Source of the DNA: Cercis canadensis
Lineage: Eukaryota; Streptophyta; Magnoliopsida; Fabales; Fabaceae
DNA: 64,000 nucleotides
Reading direction: 5' to 3'
Assembly: GCA_003255065.1 (NCBI GenBank)
Contig: QAOA01003658.1
Span: 1-64,000 of the forward strand
The notes under the pieces are model-generated. The model worked only from the letters and a program-made list of their open reading frames with translations, was not told the origin of the DNA and did not search any database. Positions 23,264 through 35,225 of the stretch are shown one piece after another; position 1 is the first letter of the stretch, and each line of letters begins with the position of its first letter. Both the position numbers and the translations under genes were made by a program.

Positions 23264-23353
23264 ACCTCGGGACTAAGGAAAACGCTGATTTGATTCTGCG
23301 TTTTTCATTGGAAAACGCAGAATCAAATCCGCGTTTTCCTTAGTCCCGAGGTC
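23264..23353. repeat. Right subterminal hairpin of the MULE, about 40-bp arms
   Basis: The arms at about 23,265-23,306 and 23,311-23,352 are near-perfect reverse complements ('CTCGGGACTAAGGAAAACGC' ... and its complement), with a loop of only a few bases. The arms share the word TTTGATTC-T/G-GCG with the left hairpin. A purine-rich run ending in a long G tract (23,150-23,246) lies just inside. Confidence 0.85.
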
Positions 23354-23640
23354 AATGTCAGCTGGTCATTTTTCAATACAGCGTTTTTTCCTTTTTCAAT
23401 TTGGCATTTATTACTTAAAACGCAATTTTAATTCTGCATTTATTGATTAAAATGCGTAATTGATTTGGCGTTTTCTTACAAAAATACATTGGCGTTTATT
23501 ACATTTAAAAACTAACCCATTTCTGTAATTATTTTTAAAACTAACCTAATTACAAATTTTTTTAATTAAATTGCATTATTTTAGTTAATTTTCCTTTGGT
23601 TCCCTTATTTTTCAAAAAAGGTAAATTTAGTCCAACTATC
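23340..23640 (-). repeat. Right terminal inverted repeat of the Mutator-like element
   Basis: It is the reverse-complement partner of 14,802-15,105. It contains 'GGCGTTTATTACATTTAAA' and 'TAGTTAATTTTCC'. The outer boundary near 23,640 is inferred from fading similarity. Confidence 0.8.
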
Positions 23641-24867
23641 TATCTCCCCTACTACTACTTTAATGGATTCAGATTAATGTTGTACAAAAAACTAGGATTT
23701 TGTTAAAGACATAAAAAAGTTTAATAAAAAATTAAGGATGATCTCGTCTGCATCTCTTCCTTCTCACGTCCTCATGATCTGGACCCACCTCATTGAATCC
23801 TACACTACCACCATCACCAAGCGCAACTTTAACCTTCCCTCCATTTCACGAGCTCCCTTTCTCTCTCTCTACTTCCAATTCTAATTCCACGAAAACCAAA
23901 GTAAAATAATTTTACTCTATTTTTTGTATTATCTAAGTAAAATAAATTTAGAGTAAACTATATAGAGTGTCATTGCCACATCACACATGTTACATGAGTA
24001 TTTAATGGTCACCTTATCACTTAAAAAGGTTACATAGATTTTTCTACCCACTTCTATTAATAGGTGCTTACCAAAAAAAGCTTTTGAAAGTAATCTGAAT
24101 TGCAATTGTTATTGTTAGTATGCCTTTTACCAAATTATCCTTCAAAATTCATTACTATGTTCACTAGCCAAAGCACTCCACACTTTGTTTTTTGGTAATT
24201 TGACACCTAAAACTAATTTTCTTTATACAATCTAAACAAAACAAATCATTATTATAAAATGGCTTTTGAAATAACATATCCAAACATAAAAATTGATTTT
24301 CTCACTATCAATTCTTCTAAAATTGATTATACCCGAAGTTGATTCTTTATATGATATATTTTTCATAACTAATCTAAATACATTCTAAGGTTCTTTTTTT
24401 TTTTTTACAATTTTAAGTTTTAATACGGAATTATAAATCTTAAGAAGATCTCAATATCACTTAATCACAAGTCATTTGGATCAAAGGATAAAATTTTCAA
24501 GCAATTGTTTGCCTATCATAAGAAATAATTTAAATACTCTTTAGTGTTATGCAATTATTATATATATATATATATATATATATATTCAGAAATAAAGTAA
24601 TCACATAATACTAAGAATATTTTAATCATTTTGTATAATTTGATAAATACTTGCTTTCACTTTTGATTTTTTTAAAAGGTTTTGAATCTAAAGGAATAAA
24701 CTCTAAAAACTTAATTTTTGAGCTTCTCCTAAAACGTTAATTTTAGTTTAATAAAATATTTTTTTTTGTTGGTACGACTTAATAAAATACTTTTTAATTT
24801 TATCAAATTATATATATATATATTTTATATAACTTAACAACTAAGATCTAATCCTAACATTTGGGAC
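23641..24867. other. AT-rich intergenic stretch
   Basis: No gene is seen. It holds a (TA)n microsatellite at 24,559-24,586 and a CT-rich stretch at 23,840-23,880. Nothing else is recognisable. Confidence 0.6.
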
Positions 24868-25468
24868 TAGAGCTAGTAAAATGGGCCAAACCTGATGGGC
24901 TGACCCAAAAAAAAGTAAGGCTGGGTTTTAAATATCTCAACCTATTTCGAACCGGGTCAATTTGGCCCTGCTGAATTGGCTTGTGAGTCGTTTGGGTTCG
25001 GGCTGGGCTAACTTGTTTTTTTTTTTTTTTTAGAAAAGACTACCAAATCATATTAGTATGTGTTTTTGAATTTTAAAACTTTAAAGTATATACTATTATA
25101 ATTTCTTTTTAGTTACTTATACATTTTTATTTTAAATTTACACATACATGTATTTTTTTTATACGTTTTTTATTCTTTGTTTAAATTTTATTTATTATTT
25201 TATGCATATTTTATTTTGTTTAATTAAATTCATTAGTAATTTGACCAAAATCACTAAAAAAAGTATTTAAACATTTATTAGATTTTAGCATAAATACAAA
25301 TAAAAATAATTAAAAAAATTTAAAAATAATAGATCAACCCATTTAGGCATATTACCCAACAATTTGCTGGCCTATTTAAAATGGAGCCAATTTAACCTGG
25401 GCCAAATTGGCTCACGGCCCAATAGAATCAGGCCAAAACGGGCCGGACCGGCCTGTTACCCAACTCTT
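24868..25468. mobile_element. 601-bp hAT-type MITE upstream of the PPR gene
   Basis: The ends are TAGAGCTAGTAAAATGGGCC and, inverted, AAGAGTTGGGTAACAGGCCG. Both subterminal zones are rich in GGGCC/GGCCC words, the usual look of plant non-autonomous hAT elements. An 8-bp flank matches at 7 of 8 positions: TTTGGGAC (24,860-24,867) and TTTGGGAA (25,469-25,476). The core is AT-rich and non-coding. It ends about 245 bp before the PPR start codon, so it is in or near the promoter. Confidence 0.65.
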
Positions 25469-25476
25469 TTTGGGAA

Positions 25477-25712
25477 TAAAGACTGAGAATCTAAGTCACT
25501 ATCTAGTAGCATAGAAATGACAAGAGAAACAATACTTGAGCATAAACTACTACTCCAGGTGACAGCTCTAAACAAATATCGTTACCTTCTATCCATAGCA
25601 CCGGTGGCTCTTCTGCCACAGCAAGTGATGTTACTCTCTCCGCTGCCAACAAAGTTGAAGAAGGAGCTTCTCAAATTGTACCGGAGAAAAAAGCAATTAT
25701 TTTCCTCTGAAA
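25477..25712 (+). promoter_or_regulatory. 5' leader/promoter-proximal region of the PPR gene
   Basis: Only about 236 bp separate the upstream MITE from the start codon. An upstream reading frame starting at 25,517 overlaps the true start and ends at 25,771 in another frame, so if transcription starts before 25,517 it would be an upstream ORF. No clear TATA box was identified. Confidence 0.35.
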
Positions 25713-28700
25713 ATGGACTCTCTGAAATCCTCCTTCCTCTTCTCCACTCCACTCCTACCTTCTCCCTCTGATCACCGTTCTCTGAAGCCCATTTCTAGAC
25801 CCAAGTTGCTCATTCACTCCTCACTCCAACCAGACCCATGGTCCTCCAAAGATGGTGACTTTACCAAACCCAAGCCTAGATCCAAGAACCCCAAGAAGCC
25901 TCTCTCTGACGACGACGCTCGCCGCATTATCAAGGGCAAAGCCCGGTATTTGAGTGTTCTCCGTAGAAACCAAGGTCCACAAGCGCAGACCCCCAAGTGG
26001 ATCAAAAGGACCCCAGAGCAAATGGTTCAGTACTTGCAGGATGATAAGAACGGCCATTTGTATGGAAAACATGTGGTGGCGGCAATTAAGAAGGTGCGAG
26101 CTTTGTCACAGAAATCTGAGGGAGAGTATGATATGAGAATGGTTATGGGTTCATTTGTGGGGAAGTTCAGCTTTAGGGAGATGTGCGTTGTGCTCAAGGA
26201 GCAGAAAGGGTGGAGGCAAGCCAGGGACTTCTTTGCTTGGATGAAATTGCAGGTTGGTTTTCCTTTTATTCTTTTGGTTCGTACTTATTCTAGTTTTTAT
26301 TATTTTCATGGTGGGCGTGTTTTGAATTCAATAGGGCACGAGCTACTTTCCTTCTTTTGGGAATCCCCTGCTTTTTTAAGTATTATGCAATGCAACTCTT
26401 TTTCTTTACTAAACTTTGGAGCTTTAGTATTTAGAAATAGGTTCTGAGCTAAACTAATGGCTGTGATAGTTTTGATTAGTGGTTTGCTTAATTACCAATA
26501 TCCATGGTGAGGATATTTTGAATTTGGTAGGGAGTGAGCTACTTTCCTTCTGTTTGCAATCACCTGTGTTTTGAAGTATCATGTAACTCTAAAGATTCAT
26601 TTTTTACTAAACTAATGGATTTGGTATTTTCAACTAGTGCTTTGTTTAGTTACCTAAAATCCATTACATTCTAATGCTTTGTCCAATGTATAGACTAGAG
26701 ATTAGATATTATTTCTATGAAATGACAGTCTGGTGCTTCAACAGCTGAGCTACCGTCCGAGTGTTATTGTCTATACTATACTATTGCGCATATATGGGCA
26801 AGTTGGAAAACTCAAACTGGCTGAAGAGACCTTCTTGGAGATGCTTGATGTGGGGTGTGAACCAGATGAAGTAGCTTGTGGCACCATGCTTTGTTCATAT
26901 GCCAGATGGGGACGCCATAAGGCTATGTTGTCTTTTTACTCTGCAGTAAATGAAAAGGGAATAATACTCTCTGTTGCTGTGTTCAACTTTATGCTGTCTT
27001 CTTTGCAAAAGAAATCACTCCATAGAGAGGTTGTAGAGCTGTGGAGGGATATGGTGGGAAAAGGGGTGGTACCTAATAATTTTACTTATACAGTAGTCAT
27101 CAGCTCATTTGTCAAAGAAGGGCTGCATGGAGATGCTTTCAAGACTTTTGATGAGATGAAGAATGGTGGATTTATTCCTGAGGAGGTAACTTATAGCCTG
27201 CTTATTAGTTTAAGTGCCAAAAATGGCAACAGGGGTGAAGTTCTAAGACTGTATAAGGATATGAGATTTCGAGGAATAATTCCGAGTAATTATACTTGTG
27301 CCTCACTTCTATCTTTGTATTACAAATATGAGGACTACTCTAGAGCCCTTTCCCTCTTTTCAGAAATGGAAAGCAAAAAGATTAAAGCTGATGAAGTCAT
27401 ATATGGTCTGCTCATAAGAATTTATGGAAAACTTGGATTATATGAGGATGCTCAGAAAACATTTGAAGAGACAAAGCAGCTGGGCTTACTGACTGATGAG
27501 AAAACATATCTGGCTATGGCACAAGTCCATCTTACTTCTGGAAATGTAGACAAAGCCTTGGAAATCATTGAACTCATGAAATCAAGAAACCTATGGTTCT
27601 CTCGATTTGCTTATATTGTCCTGTTGCAGTGTTATGTGATGAAGAAAGACATAGTATCTGCTGAAGAAACATTTTTCGCTCTACGTAAGACTGGACCTGC
27701 TGATGCTCGTTCTTGTAATGATATACTCAATCTGTATGTGGGACTTGATTTGATGAAAAAGGCCAAAGATTTTACTGTCCAATTAAGGAAGGATCAGATA
27801 CAGTTTGATGAACAGCTTTATAAGACAGCTATGAAAGTGTATTGTAAGGAGGGAATGCTACTGGAAGCTGAAGAGTTGACAAAGCAGATTATTAAGAATG
27901 AATCTTATAAAGATAATAAATTCATTCAGACATTTTATTGGGTTCTTTCTGAACATATGGGGGATGAGCAATCTGATGATAAACTTATGGCCATTGACCA
28001 CCCTGAGACTATAGCTCTTGGGCTGATGGTCAGTTTATATCTGATAAATGGCAACTTTAGCAAGACAAAAGTCATACTGAAGTTATTGCTTGGTTCTGCT
28101 TCTGGTTCAAATATTGTTAGTCAGCTCATTACCAGCTTGATTAAAGATGGTATGAGTATAACTTATATGCTCCAGATATCTGTAATACAGAAACAAGGAA
28201 TTATATCTAATTAAGTAAAGATTTCTTTGAGTGATATTTGTGATTAATACATTTTTTTCTTTGTCAGGAGAAATCAGTAAAGCAGAATCTCTTAGCCATC
28301 AATTAGTCAAGCTTGGCCGTGGGATGGGGGAAGCTACTATAGCTTCTTTAATTAACTATTATGGCAAACAACAATTGCTGAAGCTGGCTGAAGATATCTT
28401 TGCAGAATTTAGAAATTCTCCAACATCTAGTAAACTAGTATGTAATGCCATGATTGATGCGTATGCCAAATGTGGTAAACAGGAGGAGGCATTTTTGCTT
28501 TACAAGCAATTAAAAGAGGAAGGGCATGATTTGGGTGCTGTTGGAATTAGCATTGTTGTGAATGCTTTGACTAATAGAGGTAAATTTATGCAAGAGTAGA
28601 GTAAACTCTGATCCTTATATTTAACTTGCACACACACACACACAACCCTTCCTGTCCTTACATATTAGTTCTACCAATAAGATTGAATACATTTGGACAG

Positions 28701-31521
28701 AGTTGTATTCTAGTTAGTTCGATTCCCGGAAACAGAACCACTGTTAGTTTATGGCATGTAAATGTAATAGTTATAGTGTGTGTATGTGATTGGTTGATAA
28801 ATGGGTGAGTATGAAATGATCTGTCATTCCTTCAACTATTTGCCATTCCCATGTTACCATCATTTCTTACTCACCCATTTATGAACCAATGCATGTTTCA
28901 TGTAAATTTTTGTTTAGAGAACAATATTTCCTCCACTTTCCTTTTTTATTTTTTATAAGTTATATCTTGAGATTGGAGTTTACTGATTATGTCTGCTTGT
29001 TGTATATCTTTTTTTTTGGTTGTAACTGGACTGTTATGCAGCTTTCTTGGATTCAATAACATACATTCCGCAGATCTTTTTCCCCCTTTAAATGGAGTTG
29101 AGTTTGTTCAAATTTAAAAGGCTCCTTTTCAACTATTTCTGCAGGACTCCAATCATGACAGAATATGCAGGAAATTTTTTGCCTGCTATCAGTTGAAGCA
29201 CATAATCGAATTAGATTTTTATAGGAAGAACTTTTGGTTTTAAAGAATAGTGTTGTTTGAGAAGCTAAAATACAAGCTCTTGACATAACTGCAAACAGAG
29301 GCATAACTTATATCCCTAATACCAGTAGTCTTACCTTCACCCTAGTTTCCTTGTGTCAAAGGTGAAGTAATATGATTTGCCTGGGTTTATGGCTACTAGT
29401 TCTGTGACTCTGTCAAATAGTTTCAGAAATTAGGAAGTAAAAGAATCATAATGTATTTCTTGTTGCATCTTTTTTTATTATCCAGTTGTTCTAGCATTGT
29501 GTTGATAATTACAAGAATAATTTCTTTTCAGGAAGGTACCAGGAGGCAGAGAATATTATTTGCAGGAGTCTTGAAGAAAACATGGAGCTTGATACTGTTG
29601 CATACAATACCTTTATCAAAACCATGCTTGAAGCAGGTTGATATTTAACATTCCATATGCATTGAAAGATAAAAGTTCAGCATAAAGCTTGCTAACAGTA
29701 TATGTACTATGTCATAGGCAAATTGGATTTTGCATCCAGTATTTATGAGCGCATGTGTTCCTTGGATGTTGCTCCATCAATTCAAACAATTAACACCATG
29801 ATAAGGTTATAGTTTTCACATGCTTCTCTTCCACTGATACTAATTTTTGTGTATACCTTATTTGTTGTCATTTTTCAGACTGATTGTTAAACTGTTGGTG
29901 CAGTGTCTATGGACAAGGTCAAAAGTTAAATAAAGCTGTGGAGATGTTCCACAAGTCTCACTCATTGGGTGTGTCTTTGGATGAAAAAGCATACATGAAT
30001 TTGATTGGCTATTATGGGAAAGCTGGTACTACACTACTCTACTTTGACTGAGATGAAATTCTGATAATTGAGGCTGTAATGTTATAATAAAGCTTTAGTG
30101 CACTTGATTTTTGATGTGCATAAATTTTTTCTTCATTTTATCAAAAATATGATATACAGAGGATGGAGGAAGTTTTAGGACAACATCTATTAGACTGTTA
30201 TCTGTCATGTCCTTTATTCAAAATGACCAATAAAATCTTTATAATAATCTTGTCATTCCAGTAGCACCACTTGTATGTGGGGCAAAAGATCCAAGGTCAG
30301 TATTGCTGTATTGCTAACCAAAAGAAGACCCTAAAAAAGTAATTAAAATAAGAAACAAGAATGAAGAGAAAGGAGACAATGGATGAAGTGATGAGATCAT
30401 TACTTGCAAATTATAAAATATGTACAATGGTTGATAATTGGGTCATTTACTTTCTCGTGATTGGTATTTTCTACAGTTTTGGAAGAAAATCTTAACTATT
30501 TAGTTTACTTTGCAGGTAAGATGAATGAGGCTTCACAGCTGTTCAGTAAAATGCAGGAAGAAGGAATAAAACCTGGAAAGGTAAAGTTACAGGTTTTATT
30601 ACTATATTCGAGCAAATAATTGCCAATTATCTTTTAGGTTATTGTCAAAGAATCACTTGATTTTAATGCTTAAGCTGTTAGCCAAGGGCCCAATCTATAC
30701 CGCTTACACGTATAAATCTTCTATACTTGTTTCTAATAAATTTACTCAAGACTTTAGTTTTTCTATTTATCCTGCCAATATTCCTTTGTAATTATCTCTC
30801 CGTGTTGCACTCATACTGTGAATAAAATGGTTATCTGTGGTTCAGTAAAATTACATTTCTGATATTGTAATGCAAGATGTAATTTATAATTTATGTCCAT
30901 TTTATAACTTTGACATATTGACCATTCTAGTGCTTTTTCCTTGCCTGTACTGTGGAAAAGCAGGTTAGCTACAACATAATGATCAATGTATATGCTACTG
31001 CTGGACTTCATCATGAAGCAGACGAACTTTTCCAGGCCATGCAGAGACAGGGTTGCTCACCTGACTCTTTCACCTATCTTTCCCTTATTCAAGCATATTC
31101 AGAGAGCCTGAATTACTCTGAAGCTGAGGAAACCATTAATGCTATGGGGAGCAAAGGCATTTCTCCATCCTGTGCCCATTTTAATATTTTACTCTATGCT
31201 TTCACAAAAGCCGGGCTGATTGATGAAGCCAAAAGAGTTTATGAGGAACTATTAGCTTTCGGTTTAATTCCAGACATCATATGTTTCCGAACAATGCTAA
31301 GAGGTTACCTGGAGTATGGACATGTGGAAGAAGGTATCAACTTTTTTGAAAGTGTAAGTGAATCAACAAAAGGAGACAGGTTCATCATGAGTGCAGCTGT
31401 GCGTTTGTACCAATCTGCCGGGAAGGAAAGCAAAGCTGAAGCAATATTGAATTCATTGAATAGCTTGGGAGTTCCATTGCTGAGGAAACTTAAAGTTGGA
31501 TCAGGTCTAAAAACTCCATGA
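25713..31521 (+). CDS. EMB976: P-class pentatricopeptide repeat protein, EMB976 (At5g27270)-like
   Basis: Eight exons join in phase to 1,065 codons: 25,713-26,252; 26,745-28,149; 28,268-28,579; 29,532-29,636; 29,718-29,805; 29,904-30,025; 30,516-30,580; 30,964-31,521. All borders are GT-AG. The N-terminus is Ser/Pro-rich with few acidic residues, like a plastid transit peptide. A conserved pre-repeat region follows ('WIKRTPEQMVQYLQDDKNGH', 'VLKEQKGWRQARDFFAWMKL'). From about residue 180 to the end runs an array of roughly twenty 35-residue PPR units ('IVYTILLRIYGQVGKLKLAE', 'PNNFTYTVVISSFVKEG', 'KADEVIYGLLIRIYGKLGLY', 'SPDSFTYLSLIQAYSE'), with no E or DYW tail. P-class PPR proteins bind organelle RNA. 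The Arabidopsis relative is required for embryo development. Length fits the family. Most PPR genes lack introns; this lineage has many. The frame is open throughout, so it is probably functional. Confidence 0.93.
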
Positions 31522-31934
31522 GATGGTTTAATTACTTAAGAAGTTGAAATGAGATTGTGTACTTCAGTGGCTACATGGTGATGGAGAAATGTTGGTTTTT
31601 ACAAATGGAACATGCATACAAATCCAATATACCTGATGTGGTGATAGTGGAAGACTGATGATGATCACTTGCCACATGTCTTTGATAACAGTGCATCTCT
31701 TATTCAAATCTGGATATGCCAGAGGAACTCTCTAGCACCGCACTAAAGGAAGGTGAACCAAGACTTTACAAATGCAACTATCAAAGAGCTGGAATACACA
31801 TAGGATAGCTATGGTGTCAGGGAGGGTACTTCTGCTGACAAATTTGGGGGTTCATGGCTGCGGATTTTAGATCCAGTTCTTTCTCATAAACTGGAATGAA
31901 TTAGCAGAAGGAAGAAGAGGAGAGAGACCTAGAG
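31522..31934 (+). other. 3' flank of the PPR gene
   Basis: This non-coding stretch between the PPR stop codon and the F-box pseudogene is probably the 3' UTR and terminator region. No specific polyadenylation site could be assigned with confidence. Confidence 0.4.
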
Positions 31935-33020
31935 ATGGGGTATCTGCCAAAAGAATTGGTTTGGTGGAGGAGGTTCTCTTGCCACCTGAGTCTCTGAAAG
32001 GGTTCCAAGGTGTCAGCAAGTCCTGGTATTCTCTCTTCAACCACCCGACTTTTATATTAAACCATCTGTTGAAATCCATCCAAAACTGCCCCCTTATCCT
32101 TTTTAAGAATTCCTCCCTTAACAAATGGGAAGACTCACTGTCTTTGCTACTTAGAGCAAACAGCAACAGTTTCACTACTGCAGACATCCGGGTGCAGCAT
32201 ATGAAGAGGTACTTCCATATTTCAGATCACTTTAATGACCTCGTATGTTTGTGTTGTGAAACAAGCTCTTCATTCCTCAATATTTCACATGAATATGATC
32301 AGTGTCAAGGTATCATGTTGTGTAATCTGGCGATAAATGAATTTAGGATTCTTCCTAATTCTAGTGACAATCCAGTGGCGGTTCGTAACTTCAGCAATTG
32401 GAATGGAGTATGATCTTAGTACTAAGTATTCTAAGATTATTAGGGTTTACAAGGATATAGTGAGTATTTACAATTTAGCTGATTATGCAGTGTATATGGA
32501 GGAATATACTTTGAGTAAAAATACTTGGAGAAGAATAGGCATGACTAAAGTAGTAGCTTTTATTTTGGATGATTTTAATTGTTTTGAATTGTACATCAAA
32601 GGGGTTTATTATTGCTGGCCAAGAAAGCATGATAGCAAAAGAATAATCATATGCCCTATTCAGGGAATGGGGCTTTTCATGAGATATTAGTACGAATAAC
32701 AAGAAATTTTCGCGTCTGAACTCTGAAGCTTATTGCATTCAAAGTATCAATCTATTTAATTGGCCATTGTTTCTCATCATTTGAGATCAGTTAGAAGGAC
32801 AGAATTGGCACTCGAGTAATATTCTTGGATCAAATTGTGGTGTGTGCTGATGCTTCCAAGAGATATAAATCCATTAACCTCATGGAACAGTAACAAAACT
32901 GCTTCTGGCAACACGGAATAATGAACTAAAGTTCTACTATTTTGATTCCCAATGAGGTCAAGAATTTTCATTTGCAGAGGGATGAGTTGCCTCTCATTGT
33001 GAATCCAAAATTTTAATAGA
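31935..33020 (+). pseudogene. F-box protein pseudogene with FBA-type domain
   Basis: It starts at ATG 31,935 with 'MGYLPKELV'. The rest of the F-box ('EEVLLPPESLKGFQGVSKSW', 'YSLFNHPTFILNHLLKS') follows in a different frame from 31,961. The F-box-associated region ('GMEYDLSTKYSKIIRVYKD', 'EEYTLSKNTWRRIG') is in yet another frame from about 32,390, and a C-terminal piece ('LLLATRNNELKFYYFDSQ') follows near 32,910. At least two frameshifts (near 31,960 and 32,385) and several stops make it non-functional. Intact relatives are substrate adaptors of SCF ubiquitin ligases, with Skp1 binding through the F-box. It lies just downstream of the PPR gene on the same strand. Confidence 0.8.
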
Positions 33021-35225
33021 GAAAAGAATGTTAGATTCCATAGTATAGTAGATTGTTGTTAACAGTTTATGCTCAATGAATATCAATGCAGCATTGTGGA
33101 TTGTGGCATTTACAATACAGTAAATGAAGTTGGTTTTGGAGATATCCAATTTATATTTTGAATTGTTAAAAATTCTTGTATAGGCACATTTGCACTGAAC
33201 CATAAATAGAATCTATCTATTCATTTTCAAATTTATTAGCACACATTGTAATGTACCACAATTATTTGAAGCATGGATGGGAGAATGGAGCAGTTTTCTT
33301 TATTATTTTGGAGCCGAGAATGTAAGCATTTGGCTGTTTCAATTAATCTAACCAACTTGTGGTTAAAATTTCAGTCAAGTTGTTCAAACATCTTTCTAAA
33401 TTATTTACAGCATTTAGAGGTTTCAAATTCTCCAGTGTCATAGTCATATGGCATTGTTGATAATATCTATGGCAAGTGTGACATTTGAAATATTTAAAAA
33501 AAATCCTTTTATTTTTTTCGCTGGAAAATAATTTGAGGACTATTTTTATTCAAAATTTAGATGATATAAATTTAACTTAGTCATTGTTAAAAAATGCAAT
33601 TTGGGAAAAAAATTTCACAAATACTATAGTTTCAAAACAATTTTCACTAATGTACATTTGAATATTTTAATGAAGTAGAAAAAAGAGAGTTAAAAGGGTC
33701 AATGGCATAATATGGCGTTCCACTGGTGCCATAGCCACCTAACAGCCTTCATCGCAGTCTCCCATCTACAAAAGACAATGTTGACATATGGCAAATTGCA
33801 TGGGTGATGTCATATGCCAAATGACGTCACCAACATGATTATGTCATTTGGCATATGATGTCACCTAACTAGTGATATCACTATTTGTACTAGCTACATT
33901 TACATCTTTTTTTTTTTCTTGAACTTAGATAATAATAAAATATTTAAAAGAATGATATTGATGAAAATATTTTTAAAAGTATCTCATTTGTAGAATAAGT
34001 TCCATAAAATGCACTATTGAAGTGCTTTACCTGTAAAGGGTGTTCTAGGATTTTTGTCTCATGCCATATTTAAAGCGCAACGTGCCTGCTGCCGAAGTAT
34101 CCATTTTTATCATCGTTTTGAACAAATCAAAATGTCTTAAAAGGATTTTTTTGGTCCTTCAAAAGAGTCATTATTAGTTTTGTGCTTGAAAGAATTCTGG
34201 TATTAGAAAACTGATTCTGTCCATAAAAATGGTTACCCCTTTGATTCTCAATGGTGAAAGTTAATGGAATCTGACATGTGACCTATTAAACGATAGCATA
34301 GACCATTAAATGCTGTTTTAATTGGGTTTAAACTCAATATCTAAGACTTCCCAACCTCAGCCAAAATTATCCACAAAATATGAAGAAGAAAGAAATTTGC
34401 AATTCCCAGTTTTTTTTTTTTTTTTAATAATTATTGCTTAATTTTGCTATTATGGCTAATTTTTCTTTCTAGAGATTGAATATTTATACTACAATGTATG
34501 TTTATATACTTTCAAGAAACTCCAATATGAGAAGAGTAGATATTTAAGTCGCTAATAATATCATCTTAATAACACCACAATCATCCAGAGTAAGTACATC
34601 AAGATTTGATCTCTGGATACATGACCACTTGAGCTATTGTTTGATGTCTTATTAAGGCTAATTTGAGTGTTTAAGAAGTCATGTACATGCCATTTTTTTT
34701 GGTTTATCATGAGGTGGTCCCCACCTATACCTTTCGTGTGAGACTAATCCTTATTTAAACTTCGATATGTCCTAGCTACTAGTACTTTTTGCAAGATCCA
34801 AACTCTTAACATTATCTCAAAATTCGCCTTACATAAAATTTAGTTTACAAAATGAGTCATACCTAATGATTAGGCATGTGCATGTCATATATATTTAAAT
34901 AACTCATTTATAATAATATTTTTTAATGCCACATCATCTTATGTCAAGTTTTTGCCACGTCATATCTTCTATCAGGTTTTTAGCAGCACATTGAAGGATG
35001 GCTCATTTTAAAAAAATAGAGAGATCAAATATTTTATTTTTAATTGACATCAGTATCTCATTATCCACTCGTTAGTGTTTTCAAATTTCAACCTTTCATT
35101 GGGCATGGCTCAAAGGATTCAGCTGAACTTGGGGGCAAAAAAGAAAATTCCGTATCTTTAATACAAATAAAGGAAGCTGTTCATTGTCTTCTCCATACAT
35201 ATAGCAGATCAGTTCTTCTTCCAAG
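33021..35225. other. AT-rich intergenic stretch
   Basis: No gene is seen. A short hairpin lies at 33,803-33,865. The DNA just before 35,226 would be the promoter and leader of the next gene. No reading frame with family resemblance occurs here. Confidence 0.6.
33803..33865. repeat. Inverted repeat, 23-bp arms, with a TGACGTCA core
   Basis: The arms at 33,803-33,825 and 33,843-33,865 pair at 21 of 23 positions around the word TCATATGCCAAATGAC. The palindrome TGACGTCA (33,822-33,829), a bZIP-type binding core, sits at the inner edge of the left arm. A partial third copy of the arm lies at 33,781-33,800. Confidence 0.7.

Larger units (their letters stand above)
14802..23640 (+). mobile_element. 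Large Mutator-like element with transposase, two small ORFs and a PMD gene
   Basis: Inverted ends of roughly 280 bp enclose the block. The left end (14,802-15,105) and the reverse complement of the right end (23,340-23,640) share long stretches such as 'AAAATTAACTAAAATAATGC', 'TAATTAGGTTAGTTT' and 'CGTTTTAATCAATAAA'. A MuDR-type transposase, two unrecognised small ORFs and an antiparallel plant-mobile-domain gene lie inside. Hairpins built on GCGTTTT words sit just inside each end. A 9-bp target duplication, expected for Mutator, was not convincingly seen (TATCCAAAT against TATCTCCCC), so the outermost bases are uncertain by some tens of bp. The element is about 8.8 kb and inactive, because its transposase carries stops. 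Confidence 0.85.

Noticed and set aside
22914-23264. 116-codon minus-strand frame read as one exon
   Set aside because: Only the 27 codons from the ATG at 23,108 to the donor at 23,028 fit the PMD gene. The rest is complement of purine-rich DNA and intron.
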